In this document: positions 11,066 through 22,944 of the stretch, piece by piece
Layout: each line of letters begins with the position of its first letter
How positions within the stretch are numbered: the first letter of the stretch is position 1
Assembly: GCA_936941205.1 (NCBI GenBank)
Contig: CAKZJF010000028.1
Span: 1-64,000 of the forward strand
Length of the DNA stretch: 64,000 nucleotides
Source: an uncultured Candidatus Altimarinota bacterium
Lineage (GTDB): Bacteria; Patescibacteriota; Gracilibacteria; BD1-5; UBA2023
Direction: 5' to 3'
The notes under the pieces: model-generated
What the model saw: the letters and a program-made list of their open reading frames with translations, nothing else
Told to the model about the DNA's origin: nothing
Databases searched by the model: none
Translations under genes and position numbers: made by a program

Positions 11066-12727
11066 TTATTTCTTCATAAATAATCTTGCTATTCGAATTT
11101 CATCGTAAGAAATATTCATATCACACTCTTCAGAAAGATATTGTTTCACAGGAGAAAGGCTATACGTTTGTAATTCAGAAAAGATACTGAGTATAGTAGA
11201 AAGTTGTTCTTCATCGATAGGACGAAGATAACCAATATCCAAATCCTCTTTCTCATCAAGAATTTTCTCTATATGTGATAGAATGGTAGATGATTTTAAT
11301 CAGCGAATTTCTGCAATCTCAGAAATTGAATTTTGTTCAAGAAGAAGCTTATAAGTATCTTCATGACTGAATATTTTAATTCATACTTCTTTTTTTCATT
11401 GGTCAGAAGAAACTACTTCTATTGTGCCATGAAGATGGACAATATTATTTTGTTCTTGTTTTAGTTTTTCTTCGGAAGAAAGTGTACAAATATATTGTAA
11501 GAGTGTTGCGGATGTATTTCAGAAATTTGTTATATAATCACGAACTCTTTGATCAATTTGTAATGATATAGTATTAAATCATCGTAAAATAAGTCAATTA
11601 AGAGTTCGAACTCGAGATAATGCTACATAACCTTGTCATGGAATGAAAGCATCAGAAAGATCTATAACTGCCTCATCAAGTGTCATTCATTGAGATTTAT
11701 GTATAGTAATGGCCCATGCAAGACGAAGCGGAATTTGTGTAATGGAAGCTTTTATTTTTCCATTTTCCTCAATAAGCCACGACATTCTTTTTGCACAAAT
11801 AATGGATTCATCGAGTAATTTTACAAGAGGAAATCCATCTGATTTTCAGATTACATGACCAATGGTTCAATTCATGTAACCAGATTCAAAATTATTCTTT
11901 ACAAACATAACACGCGTACCTATTTTCAGAGTTAATTTTTCTGGAGCAAGACATCATTTTTTAAGAGATTCTACTAATTTTTCTGGACCTTTTGTTTCCA
12001 TAAAAAATTCTAAAGACTCAGATGGAATTTGATGGAGTTTTTCTATATTATAAGTATCTACAGAGATATTTTTAGTAAATAGTTCCGTATGATCATTATC
12101 TTCTATTCAGATACATCGGGAAGAGAGTTGATGGAGGGTTATTTCTGAAATATTTCAACTTCGAATATCAGAGAGTATATTCCGGAGTGGATCGTCTCAT
12201 TGACGAAATTGTGTACTGAGTGAACAAATAACAAGCTCAAAATTGGACCAAGAGGGATGCTCAAAAGCATATTCAATAAACGAATTACTGGAAACTGGAG
12301 GGAGTTGAAAGAAATCTCCAACAAAGATAATTTGCATACCTCAAAATGGAAGAGAAGACATTCGAGCAGTCTGGAGTAATATATCTAAACTCGCAAGAAA
12401 ATCACCAGTTAACATGGATATTTCATCGATAATAAGAACATGTGTATTGAGAAATCGTTTCATAAGATATTCTTTTGATAACATATCATCAATATCATCA
12501 TGATTCAACCGAGTTCGAATTCACATTCCGCTCCAAGAGTGTATAGTTATGCCTCCGATATGAGTTGCAGCTATTCCAGTAGATGCGGTAATTGCTACTG
12601 ATATAGTATGTTCTTTACAATACTGAACACACTGATTTACTAAATATGTTTTTCAGCTTCCAGCTGGCCCCGTAAGAAAGAGATTATATCAAAGAGTAAA
12701 TATCTCAAATGCCTGTTTTTGATTCAT
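11066..12727 (-). CDS. PIF1-family DNA helicase, 553 aa
   Basis: ATP-dependent 5'-3' helicase of superfamily 1. P-loop GPAGSGKT at residues 20-27 (the last Gly is TGA), ASTGIAATHIGGITIHSW (motif Ia), LIIDEISML (Walker B), FVGDFFQLPPVS (motif III), TQFRQ, then the late motifs AWAITIHKSQGMTLDEAV and GYVALSRVRTLNGL. The last 90 residues hold a helix-turn-helix unit (SISEIAEIRGLKSSTILSH) like the HTH that ends many bacterial RecD/PIF1 proteins. Likely acts in replication, repair or uptake of DNA. The stop is only 7 bp from the convergent NYN gene end. Start ATG 12727 gives the standard short N-terminus before the P-loop. Confidence 0.93.
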
Positions 12728-12801
12728 GTACACAAAGTACAAATTTCTTGAGAAAAAACAAATCCTATTTAAGGGAAATACAGAAGCAAGGGAAAGGATG
12801 T

Positions 12802-14781
12802 TTATTTAATTCGAAAATTATAATCATCCTCGATAAAGCGTCATTTCATTGCTGACAAACAATGAATTACATTATTATGCCAATTCGTTTTACTCGAAGC
12901 ATAAATTGATCATGTCTTATTACCCCATCATGATAATTCACTCACTTTATCGTATTTTGATAAAAATTTATTATTGAATGTCTTTGCCATCCAGTTGAGT
13001 CCTTCACGTGCACTGGAAAAAGAATAGGTATCTCCACTATCTGTGTTTCAGATATTTCAGATATTATATGCCGTCTTCAAATGAACTCAAAGAGATGTTT
13101 CAGCCAATCATACACACATCATGAAGCTTGGATCTATTTTTGCAACTAATGATTCCTCTGTCCATACTTTCCAATCATTAAATGCTGTTGTTGCATATTG
13201 CCAAAGAAAATATTTCTGCCTCTCTGTTTCATTTGCTCAACGAATAACTAAGCGTGTTTGATATTTGGAAATATTTGCTCAAGAACCATATAATTCTTTT
13301 ACATCCTCAATATATTTATATTTATAACGAGATGGGAGATTTTCCATATTTAAATCAGAAAGGTTTAAATATCGGAGTGGATCTATAGGTTCACGATTTC
13401 TCCAAATTTCAAAATGCAAATGTGGTCAGGTTGTCATTGGTCATGCACCCGGAGTTCATGGTTCTCAACCAGATTTTCAAATAATCTCACCTTGTTGTAC
13501 AAACTGAAACATTGAAACTTTCACTTCTGATAAGTGTCAATATACACTGACAATTCAATCTGGATGGCGTATAGCAAGATAAGAGTATCATCCAGGAGTT
13601 GGTGGTAAAATATAATATACATAACCAGGTGCTACAGATTTTACATCACTTCATTGGTTCACTGGAATATCTATCGCATCATGTTCACTTCAAAATTCAC
13701 GATAATATCACTCATCGTGAAACAGTGTAGATATTCTATTTGATTGAACGGGCCAACGAAGAATATTTCATGATGAAGAAGAATCATGCGGAGTATATTG
13801 AAGAAGTTTTTGTTCCATCTGATAAAACTGCTTTACACGTACACATTCTTCTGCTTCATTTACAGTATTTGTAAAATCCGTATCTGTACAGTTATATTTT
13901 TTAGCTATATCTTTAAAATCACCAATATAGGAAGCATACATTTCTTGCCATTGTTTGCGTAGATTTTTCTCTGCAACATCTTGTTCCATAAGGTATTGTT
14001 CATACAATGATTCTTCTCATTTTGTTGTTATTAATAGTTGATCTTTTTCAGCACGCTTATAAATAAGTTGTCTCTTTTCGTAATCAAGACGATCTTTTTC
14101 TTGTTGAAGATCACTCTTTTTTTCTTCTAGTTCCTGCTTGATAAGATAAAACTTTCAAAGTATCATTCTATAATCATCAACATATCATTTTCAAAGTCGT
14201 GTAACTAAACTTTTATAATAAATATCAAGAAATAATGAGGAAATATCTCATTCATTCATTACTATTACACGAAATATATCAACATCTTGGTTATTATAAA
14301 TAACAGAACTCTTACTATAAATAATTGAAAGATATTTCATTAATGTTGCTCGAGTTTCAATAATTTTCTTTTTCATATCAGATATTTGTCATATAAGAGA
14401 TGTGATTTCATTCTCTTTAACAGCAATAACTCATATTATTTGATTAATTTGGTATATGGTTGTATCAATGCTTGTATCATATTCTTTTATAACATTTTCA
14501 AGCGTTAATTTCTTTCGTGTGGCAAAATCTTTCTGTACTTTATATTGATTCTTTGCATTCTCAATTCTTTCAAGAAATGATTCTAGTCAATTCACTTTAT
14601 TTTCTCTTTCAAAAAGCTTTTGTTCCTCGGTCTGTGAAAATGGGATAACATCAAATAAATATTCCTTTTGTTGTAATTTAAAATCATCAAGTATCTTAGA
14701 AGTTCGAGATATTTCTGCACCGAAAGTAATCCCACATATAAAATATGAGACAAGAAGAGTGCAAAAATATAATAATTTCAT
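12802..14781 (-). CDS. Secreted M23 peptidoglycan hydrolase with lysozyme-like C-terminal domain, 659 aa
   Basis: Signal peptide MKLLYFCTLLVSYFICGITFGA, then about 300 residues of coiled coil (as in EnvC/PcsB), then a peptidase M23 domain: HDAIDIP (metal His and Asp), VYGHLSEV and the HLHFEI signature. Downstream is a further domain with FMMCVGLAETSLGVHL and YNIGNIGN, the pattern of glucosaminidase/lysozyme-fold enzymes with a catalytic Glu in AETSLG. The protein may thus cut both peptide and glycan bonds of the wall, probably at division or around pilus and secretion passages. An in-frame ATG exists 7 codons upstream (14802), but the later start gives a proper signal peptide. Confidence 0.87.
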
Positions 14782-14861
14782 ACTACTAGTGAAAAAAAAC
14801 AACTACTTAATTCTATCATAAATATCTAATTTAATACAATAGAATATGAGCCTTATTATAA

Positions 14862-16166
14862 TTATTGATTGACAAGATTGCTAATAAGATTATTAAAATA
14901 TTTATCTTTTTTATGAATCCATGATTCTGACTGTCTACAGAGCATATTTATATCATTTTTATTCAATAAAAATTCTTTAATTCCTTCCTCCAAAAATATA
15001 GTATTTTGACTTCATTTTACATAAATTACACATCTATTTTTTGATTCCTTAATACGTCACAAAATATACAGTCCAGCAATTTTAGAATTATTGAAATGTC
15101 TTATGTCACATGATTGAATATCTTTTAAATATGGAAAAACATATTTCCCCATATTTTCACCAACAAGAATAATTGAATAAAATTGGTGAATATGTTTATG
15201 GGAAGTTAGTATATAATTTAATAAGTCTCGATGAACTGACTCTGTCAAATCACCAAGTTCCCTCATATCTCATAAAAAAAGTATAATATTCTCATCTCAT
15301 TGAATTTTTGATACTTCTTCTATTCATTTCGTAATAGGTAAATATCACCCATTATAAGATCCGTCAATAATTCTACTATCATACATTCAGGAAAGTATCT
15401 TTCATCGACCTTTTTCAACCATAAAATATTCACACGCCCGAATACAATCATCGAGTGGAATTCAAAGGATGGAAGCAACTCATAATACCGGTAAGATATT
15501 TTCAGCTTGATACGATCAAAATATTGGAACACTAAATTCTGCTATCTTCCCTTCTATTGTTGCACTAAAATGAATACCTTCAAGTGTACTTTTTACATCA
15601 GATAAACTTATATGATTCTCAATAGAAAATCAATATCTCAAAGCTCATTTAGGCGATACTTTTGGTGAGATGCTTTCATGTACAATCTGATATAAAGATC
15701 GTGATAGTATTTTTTCTTTCTCAAGTGCATATTTTTCAAAAGTACCAAATTGCAAAAGATGATTTGGTGAAATATTAGTAAGAATAGCTATTTCTGGCTC
15801 TATAATATTCAGTAAAAAATCCATCTCACCAGGATGATCAATTCAATATTCTAAAATAATATACTTGGGATATTTTTTATAGAGAAGCCTCATTCAGGAA
15901 ATAAAAACTACTATCCATCAAAACAAATTCTTTCATGGTGATTTCTGTTGTAATAATGTGAGTGGAAGTCCATATTCCCCATTATAACTATAGGGTGAAA
16001 TATATACTAAATCTTTTCAAAAATGAAATGAAAGAAATTGATATACAAATCAAGACACTGTCGTCTTTCAGGCAGTTCCAGTTATTCAAATAACATATGG
16101 CTTATGTTTTTGAATAACTTTTTTTGCGAGAAATGATAAAATAAAGAGGAGAATTTTTTGTATCAT
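14862..16166 (-). CDS. Mur ligase of MurF type lacking the N-terminal substrate domain, 434 aa
   Basis: ATP-dependent amide ligase of the Mur family. P-loop GITGTAGKTTV at residues 27-37 with its key Gly encoded by TGA, EYGIDHPGEMDFLL, ILTNISPNHLL (central domain), then the C-terminal Rossmann-like domain with IDGSYNGG and FLGDMRELGDL, which is close to the MurF C-terminal motif. Standard MurF has about 90 residues before the P-loop; here there are 26, mostly hydrophobic (KILLFILSFLAKKV). It could still be the D-Ala-D-Ala adding enzyme or act on another amino acid. The UDP-substrate domain being absent argues for caution, so no symbol is given. Confidence 0.85.
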
Positions 16167-16240
16167 AAAAGGAGAATTTATATAGAAACTAATATATAGG
16201 AGTTGAACTGAAAATCAACCGAAGAAAATTTTGAGAAATA

Positions 16241-16280
16241 GAAAAAGGGAATATACTACCGGCAGAATATTCCCTTTTTC
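16241..16280 (+). other. Perfect 14-bp inverted repeat just before the start codon at 16287
   Basis: Arms GAAAAAGGGAATAT (16241-16254) and its exact complement (16267-16280) with a 12-nt loop; the right arm ends in a T-run. It looks like an intrinsic terminator, yet it lies between two divergently transcribed genes and ends 6 bp before an ATG. It may be a leader attenuator, the end of an unseen short transcript, or an operator. Confidence 0.6.
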
Positions 16281-16286
16281 TTTATC

Positions 16287-16664
16287 ATGGCACAAATCAG
16301 TCACAATGATTTTAACTTTATTTTACTTGATGAAATTCAATTAAAATACCCAGAACTTATAAAACTTATACTCCATACAGAGTCTATGGATAATAATGAA
16401 AAACAGTACTGGTTTGACATTCTTCCATCCATGACGGATGAACAAATTGATCGACTTTTTAATATTCTTGAAACCGAACGTCATCAATTAGAAGAATTGG
16501 AAGTAAGATATCAGGAAGAGATTAAAACACTCAATGAAAAACACCTTATTCAATGGCAAGATCTTCAATCAAAAAAGACAAAAGACAAAATCCAAAAAGC
16601 AGAATCCCAAGATAAATGACAAGATGAGGCTGATGATGTCCTTTCTATGCTCAATGATTTATAA
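16287..16664 (+). CDS. Coiled-coil protein of unknown function, 125 aa
   Basis: ATG 16287 to TAA 16662-16664; one TGA-Gly near the end. The first 40 residues are mixed (LLDEIQLKYPELIKLILH), then SMTDEQIDRLFNILETER leads into a long charged helix with heptad spacing (LEELEVRYQEEIKTLNEKH). The acidic tail ends DDVLSMLNDL. No membrane segment or enzyme motif. Its start codon sits right behind a strong hairpin, so its translation or transcription may be controlled there. Followed after 30 bp by the membrane propeller gene. Confidence 0.78.
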
Positions 16665-16694
16665 TTTGTACTTATATTCCCGTGTTTATTACCT

Positions 16695-18632
16695 ATGCTT
16701 TCGATCTCACTTTTTCATAATAATCTTTCGAGTCATTCAAAAATGGAGAAACTGCGAAAACTCTCTCTCAATGATTCAATTACGGGATTAATACGTATTA
16801 GTTCGAAAGATGAAAATATTTCTCAAATTATTGAAACTTCGATAATTGATATTATTTTAAATACCCCTTGGAATAATGATGGTAAATCTATAGAAGTTGA
16901 TTTTTCACACACGCTTGATAAAATCAATACTTTCTTAAGTTCAATACGAAAAAATACTCCAAAAATTGAAACAATTGATATATTTTTTGGAGTTATTTAT
17001 GAAGATATTCTTTCTTTTTCGATTATAGGAAATTCATATGTTTATCTTATTCAGAATGAAAAGATATCCCTTATTTCAGATGGTATGTGCTGAGAAAAGT
17101 ATGAATTTTGTCAGAAATCTTCTTGAGCTATTGATCCGGAATCTTGTATTTTTATTTCAAATATTACCCTCCTCAACACTTTAACAAAACAAGATCTTAT
17201 AGAGTTAGGGAATATGAATGAAGATATCTATAAATGAGCCATTGAACCACTTATAGAAAGGGAGATCACCGAAGGAAAGGTTGATATTGCACGAATTGCA
17301 AATATTGCAGTCAGTATAAAAAAATCCCCTCTTCATAAAATAGGTCAACATATCGAAAAAGTTCGACCGAAAATATCTGCAGTTTGAGAAAAAATACTGA
17401 AACACCCAAAAACACAACGGTATATATTACCAATTAAAGAAGCACTCCAAAAAACACAAGAAAAACATATCCAATGATTCTTACTTATCACTGGTACAAT
17501 TCTTTGTGTATTTCTTTTATACTATATTATTGATAATATATATTCACTTAGGAAAGCTCAAATTCTCCCACAAGATAATCAAAATAAACTCATAGAAGTA
17601 CGTAATATAATTGAGTGAGCTTGAAAAAGTCTCGCAAGTAAAGATATATTTACCTCAAATATTACAAAAGCAAAAAAAGTTCTAAATGAAGTAAAGGATA
17701 CTAAACAACTCCTTAAAGAAACTGAAGATTTGGAAAGTCAGATAATTATACTAGAAAAACAGTTTAATGGTATAGAAACTATTGATATTAGTAAGAAAAA
17801 ATCAGACCTTGTAATTATTCCACAAGAAATACAGGCCATAAAAGTATTTGAAGCAGAGAAGAAAGTATTTATAGTTGGAAAGGAGGGAGTCTTTTGACCA
17901 AATATTCTTGGTTCAACAGATTCAAATGTTGCTAATAAATTAATTAAATATCCAGACTCGGAAGAAGCAATAGATGCTGATATGCAAAACTGAGTGCTCT
18001 ATATTCTCACAAAGACGAACAGAATACTTATGCTTCGAAAAAATGAATTTACCTATGTAAATGTCACCAATCAAACCGAGTGGGAAAATGCACTTCATAT
18101 AACACTTTTTGATGATAAGCTGTATCTTATATCGAGCGATTGAACTCAAATTTATCGTCACAAACCAGGATTAAATGGATTCTCTCAAAAGGCATGAATC
18201 ATAGAGGGATGAACCAAAAATTACACTATTCTAGATCTCTGAATAGAATGAGCTATTTATAGTCTCAAGAACACACTTATGATTGATAAGATTGTTACCT
18301 CACCAAAAACACAAATTACAAGCTTAAAAATAAATTGAATCCCTTGAAATGGTTATGAACTAAAAGAATGAGAAAAGGCATCGATTTTTCTTGGAAAGAA
18401 TTTAAACTATTTTTATATTCTTGCATGAAAGAAAATATGGATCTTTAAACCAGATAGTAGAAATTACAAAGATCTCTCATCTTTACAATATATCTGACAG
18501 TTGGAGGTATCTTCTACTGAAAATTTATCTGATATATTTATTCCATTTGACTGAACGATACGAATACTCCTCGAAAGTGGACTATATACAGTATCATTTG
18601 ATATTGTTGAAAATAAATTAATTCTTCGGTAG
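16695..18632 (+). CDS. Membrane protein with cytoplasmic PP2C-like half and outer beta-propeller, 645 aa
   Basis: Single frame from ATG 16695 to TAG 18630-18632. Residues 1-255 are soluble; a stretch around IIGNSYVYLIQNEKISLI resembles the core strands of PP2C-type phosphatases, but the Asp metal ligands are not evident, so it may be an inactive relative. One membrane helix near residue 260 (GFLLITGTILCVFLLYYII) is followed by a coiled coil of about 100 residues. The C-terminal 300 residues contain repeated strands with Leu/Tyr/Asp turns that fit a beta-propeller. It begins a run with the RecO-like and pilD genes. Function unknown. Confidence 0.72.
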
Positions 18633-18633
18633 T

Positions 18634-19215
18634 GTGTTTATTGTTTCTGGAATAATTCTTAAGAAGACGCCAATCAGAGATAAAAAGACTCTGATTATAC
18701 TTTTCACAGAAGAATTTTGAATCATCCATGTCTGGTATAAAAAACCACCCACTTGAATAGAGACCGGATGAATCATACAGGCATTTATAGATAGGAAAAA
18801 TTCCATATCTATACTTGATTCATTTCATGTCAAGAAGCAAATTCTGTATGAACAATACTCCTATACCTCCCTTTTACAATTTCTCTGGCTCATAAAAATA
18901 TTACTCGTTATTCTTCCCGAATGACTTCCACAACAGAAAATATTCCAAATATACAATGAAATTATTTCTTGAGATATTCCGGAAGAATCTTTCTGTAATT
19001 TTATAAAATTAAGAATAATTCAAATTCTAAAACACATCTGAATAATTGATCCTCGATTATTTATCTGAGAAAATCAAGCTAATATATACACTTATATTGA
19101 TAAAATCGAGATAAAACGAATTCTTTTTTCCGAGAAGATTACAATTGATGATTTTTGAAATCTCAACAATATAATCCAACACTCATTACTCCCTTATACA
19201 AACTACCAATGCTAA
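18634..19215 (+). CDS. RecO-like protein, GTG start, 193 aa
   Basis: The frame opens 2 bp after the previous stop; the only usable start is GTG 18634, since an in-frame TAA lies at 18619-18621. The N-terminus (FIVSGIILKKTPIRDKKTL, then FTEEFGIIHVWYKKP) fits the OB-fold of RecO, which helps load RecA on SSB-coated DNA, and the rest is helical (SYTSLLQFLWLIKILL). The zinc cluster of RecO is missing and the protein is about 40 residues short. Assignment is by overall pattern only. It overlaps pilD by 7 bp. Confidence 0.5.
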
Positions 19216-20081
19216 TACTTATCTTGTGAATCTATATATTTACTATAGGAACCATATTTGGAAGTTTCTGAAGCGTCCTCATCGAACGGTGGCATTCTGG
19301 AAAAAGCGGAATTATCGCTTGAAAAAGTGAGTGTCCAAAATGCCAACACAAACTTTCCTGGTATGAACTTATTCCAATTTTTTCTTACCTTTTCTTAAAA
19401 TGAAAATGTAAGAATTGTCACATGATTATTCATTGGTCATATCCAGTATTGGAATTCACTATGTGAATGTTATTTTTTATGACATATATATCTGTATGAG
19501 TCTCTTATGGTTGGGAAATATGAGGTAATTTCATTCCTCAGCTCTGTTTTGATTTACTACTCATATTTATTGTTGTTATATTTTCAATATATGATATCAG
19601 GTATATGGAAATACCAGATCAACTTATGATAACAACTATACTCTTTTTATTTATATTCCTCGGAATTGATGCCTTTATGCAGGTATCATGAATTGCAAGT
19701 ATATCTTCCATATTGTATGAACATTTTCAAGATTTCTCAGCCGGATCAGTATGGAATCTGCCTCTTTTTAATGCTATGCTTTGAGGAATTTGATTATTTT
19801 TATTTTTCTATTTACAAATTCTTATATCGAATGGAAAATGGATGGGGTGATGAGATTTACGTATCGCACTCTTTTTATGATTTACATTAGGAGCTATAAA
19901 AACCCTTATTGCCACAATGCTTGCTTACTGTATAGGGAGCATTATTGGTTTACTTATTCTTTTAAAGGTACGGAGAAAAAATATAGCCATTCCATTTTGA
20001 CCATTCTTGGCAATATGATGGCTATTGACGTTTCTATTTTATGAAGATATATTAATATTATATAATCTTCTGATTTTATAA
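19209..20081 (+). CDS. pilD: Prepilin peptidase (PilD/GspO), 290 aa
   Basis: Integral membrane aspartyl protease that removes the leader of type IV prepilins and N-methylates the new N-terminus. Two zinc-type Cys pairs, CPKC (42-45) and CKNC (67-70), lie in the first cytoplasmic loop with LSWYELIPIFSYL. The catalytic Asp are Asp129 in YDIRYMEIPD and Asp216 in GGDLRIALFLG (both Gly of GGD are TGA). About eight hydrophobic helices, normal length. The start ATG overlaps the end of the upstream gene, suggesting translational coupling. Its substrate is likely the prepilin at 22177; pilB and pilC are 40 kb away. Confidence 0.95.
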
Positions 20082-20130
20082 GAGCAATATGATATAAATA
20101 CGGAATTTGTCAATATAACTCTGCTCGACA

Positions 20131-20147
20131 ATGCTATAAAATAGCAT
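20131..20147 (+). promoter_or_regulatory. Small perfect hairpin upstream of 20184 gene
   Basis: ATGCTAT and its complement around AAA, 37 bp before the ATG at 20184. It embeds a TATAAA that could be a -10 box, so it could be an operator. Weak evidence. Confidence 0.25.
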
Positions 20148-20183
20148 ATACTTCGTCATCAATAATACCTAAACATATATCAT

Positions 20184-20723
20184 ATGGAACAAGAGAAAAA
20201 GCTTCGAGCTATAAAAGAGCTTATACAATCAGCACAAAATGCTATTATTAACGCAAGAAAAATTATCAATGAACTGACATGAGATTCAAAATGAGACGAT
20301 ATTGATATGGATACGAATGGGCTTACTTCATATTCAAGCTGAGATACTAAAATAATTGAGGGCGTATTTACAGGTGAATCTATGCTTTGATCTGATGGAA
20401 ATATATATCCAATTCCTCAGAATTATGCATCGAAATCCCACCTTATACAAGGAAGTAAATTAAAGGCAACAATTGACCGAAATGGAAAAATTCTTTATAA
20501 AATAATCGAAGAGATGGAATATGAAAGTCATGTAGGAGTACTTACAAAGAACCAGGAAAAATATCAAGTAATAACCGATACAAAATCCTATCACATACTC
20601 CTTGCTGCTATCACATTTCATAAATGTGAGATTTGAGATACTGTTTCTATTCGAATCCCAAAATGAAAAGATGCAACATATGCAGCCATAGAAGCAAAAA
20701 TCCCAAAACTTGATATTTCATAA
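20184..20723 (+). CDS. Conserved-looking hypothetical protein, 179 aa
   Basis: ATG 20184 to TAA 20721-20723. Residues 1-35 form an amphipathic helix (IKELIQSAQNAIINARKII), followed by a Gly/Asp/Ser-rich linker and a beta-rich body (KIIEGVFTGESMLGSDG, then GSKLKATIDRNGKILYKII and DTVSIRIPKG). The body resembles a small OB or double-psi barrel. No signal peptide, so it is probably cytoplasmic. It lies between pilD and the FecR-like gene. I do not recognise a named family. Confidence 0.72.
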
Positions 20724-20733
20724 TTTTTATCGT

Positions 20734-22170
20734 ATGCCTCCTGTTCGACGAAGACAACAATCCCGCGAAAACCAACCTATCATTACATATGCTATTGTAG
20801 CTATCTTTTGAGTGGCTCTTTTCTTTTTTCTTTCTGGAAATAATCAAGATTCTTCCAATGGAAAAAAACAAGAAGTAATCACCTGAGCAACATTAAAGGC
20901 ATCTGCAAATTCTTGAACGGAAGCATATGTTATACTTTCCAATGATTCAAAACAGATGATATTAACAAATGTATCACTTTCAAAAGAGGATAAAAAAATT
21001 CGTGTAGAAAAATGAGAGCTCTCTATACAAGCAAGTGATGGAAGTATTCGTTCATATCTTGATAAGAACTCTGAACTAAACTATAATTGATTTCTTTGAT
21101 GATCACAAGTATTTACTTTTACAAATGGTCAATACTGGATAGAAAATATTACAACACAATCTACTATACATTTACGAAATTTTGATATACAAGCAGAAAC
21201 AGGAAGTATTTTACTTCTTGATCAAAACCAAATATCAAGTCGTGTATATGTTTTACAATGAAAAGCAAATGTATCGAGCGAAGGAAAAACAGCAGAGGTA
21301 TACGCATGAAAAAAACTATCACTCTTGAACTCTGAAAAAAACCTTGCAACACTTCGTATTTCTGAAAAAGTTGAACCATTTGATGATATAGTTAAACAAA
21401 ATAATTTTTTCCTTGATCATTGATGAGATGTTTTATTAGTGAGTCTTGAAGATTCAAATACAACAAATACATGAGATATTATTACGCATTCTTGAATTAT
21501 TCAAACGAATTCTTGAGATACTATTTTAAATGATTCATTTATCACTGTAACTTCTCCAGAGGATGAGAGTACGATATCTACTGCCCTCATAAATATTGAA
21601 TGAACTATTTCAAATAAGCAAGTTTCTAAGATTACCATCAATGATAAAGATGCTTCGATAAATAAAACAGCTAATACTTTTATTTATAAAGACTTTAAAC
21701 CAACCTGAGATATTAATAATATTGTTTTTAAGGCTTTTTCATCAGATGGAAATCTCTTACAAAAATGAGCTATTTCAATTTATACCAACAAAGAAAAAAT
21801 ACTCAATGAAACAAAGCCAACTGTTACAGCCTATCCTATTTCAGAAAAGAATTTTAAAATTACTGCACCAACAGAAAATCCATACAAAACAACGGAAGAT
21901 GTAATAAAGATTCAATGAGTTGTAATGGCATGAATGGTGAAGTATATAACAATTAATGATTATAGACTTACGAGCTTCAAAGCATGAGGAACTATTTGGC
22001 ACTATTTTGCAAATAAAGATTTTGGAACTCTAAAGGATGATAGTATTAATACATATGAAATAAAATATTTCTGACAAAATAGCGAACTTCTCTCTCGTCA
22101 ACAATTTACTATTATAAAAGAGAAGCGTACAACTACAGTTATTAGTGGGGAGGTAATTACAAACCGTTAA
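20734..22170 (+). CDS. Membrane-anchored FecR-like / bacterial surface beta protein, 478 aa
   Basis: Begins with a basic segment (MPPVRRRQQSRENQP) and one membrane helix (residues 15-36), so the bulk is outside the cell. Residues 60-210 read as regular short strands (AYVILSNDSKQMILTNVSL, then VYVLQGKANVSSEGKTAEV) in the style of FecR-type beta domains. Two later segments (VTSPEDESTISTALINIEG and ITAPTENPYKTTEDVIKIQG) look like Ig-like domains. It ends 6 bp before the prepilin gene and may contribute to the pilus or the surface. The family call is tentative. Confidence 0.65.
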
Positions 22171-22176
22171 TATTTT

Positions 22177-22833
22177 ATGTTTCTATTTAAAAAGAATACA
22201 GCATGAATGACTATTATTGAAATAATAGGAGTTATTATGGTTGTATCTATTGGACTCATGTCAGCATGGTATACCATTGCTAAATGACAAGAAAATGCCT
22301 ATAAAACAGAATTACGAATTACTGCCATTAATATTGCTAGAGAATGAGCTGAGGTTATGCAGAATATTCGGAATACCAATTGGATTAAGCTATCAAGTGA
22401 CCGAAAGAACTGTTGGAATGTATATAATTACAATACAGATTGCATAGGTGATCCTCTTTATATTAATGCTATTGGAACTGGATGTTACATTTTAGCGAAT
22501 ACTTGAGGGGAATGGAGATTATCAACTATAATAACAACATATCCACCACCTGCACCAAATATAGCAACTTTTCGAAATAACTTTCCAGTATACTTTGATG
22601 CTAACGGACTTATCACTCAAACTGGATCATCACTCCCATCTATAACAAGATTATGTGCTGGTAAAACATCCAATAATTGTAAAAGCATATTTTGAAGAGC
22701 TGTTTGTGTTACAAGCGTAGCAAACAATCGTATGAAAATAAAAAGTATTGTAAAATGGGTATGATGAAGTGTAAATACAATTCAAGATATTACCTTTGAT
22801 CTTACTCTTACGAATTGGAAAGCGAACTTTTAG
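22177..22833 (+). CDS. Type IV prepilin-like protein, 218 aa
   Basis: Classic type IV prepilin N-terminus: short basic leader MFLFKKNTAG, cleavage after Gly10, then MTIIEIIGVIMVVSIGLMS with Glu at mature position +5 and the long hydrophobic helix. The invariant Gly10 is encoded by TGA, so the leader only makes sense with the alternative code. The globular part contains several Cys (near NCWNVYNYNTDC, CYILAN, LCAGKTSNNC, VCV) that may form disulfides. Likely processed by the PilD encoded 3 kb upstream. Its own terminator follows. Confidence 0.88.
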
Positions 22834-22846
22834 ATTTCCACATAAT

Positions 22847-22873
22847 AAAAAAGCATCACAATGATGCTTTTTT
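22847..22873 (+). terminator. Intrinsic terminator after the prepilin gene
   Basis: 12-bp arms AAAAAAGCATCA and TGATGCTTTTTT with a 3-nt loop, 13 bp after the stop codon. Confidence 0.88.
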
Positions 22874-22889
22874 ATTACACTATCAATAT

Positions 22890-22918
22890 TTGCATTTTAT
22901 ATTTTTTTATGTTAAAAT
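22890..22918 (+). promoter_or_regulatory. Promoter of the M23-SLH gene and surface operon
   Basis: TTGCAT (22890-22895), 17 bp, TAAAAT (22913-22918). The -10 box ends 26 bp before the ATG at 22945. Confidence 0.55.
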
Positions 22919-22944
22919 ATAAAAAATATTAAGCAAATAAAAAT

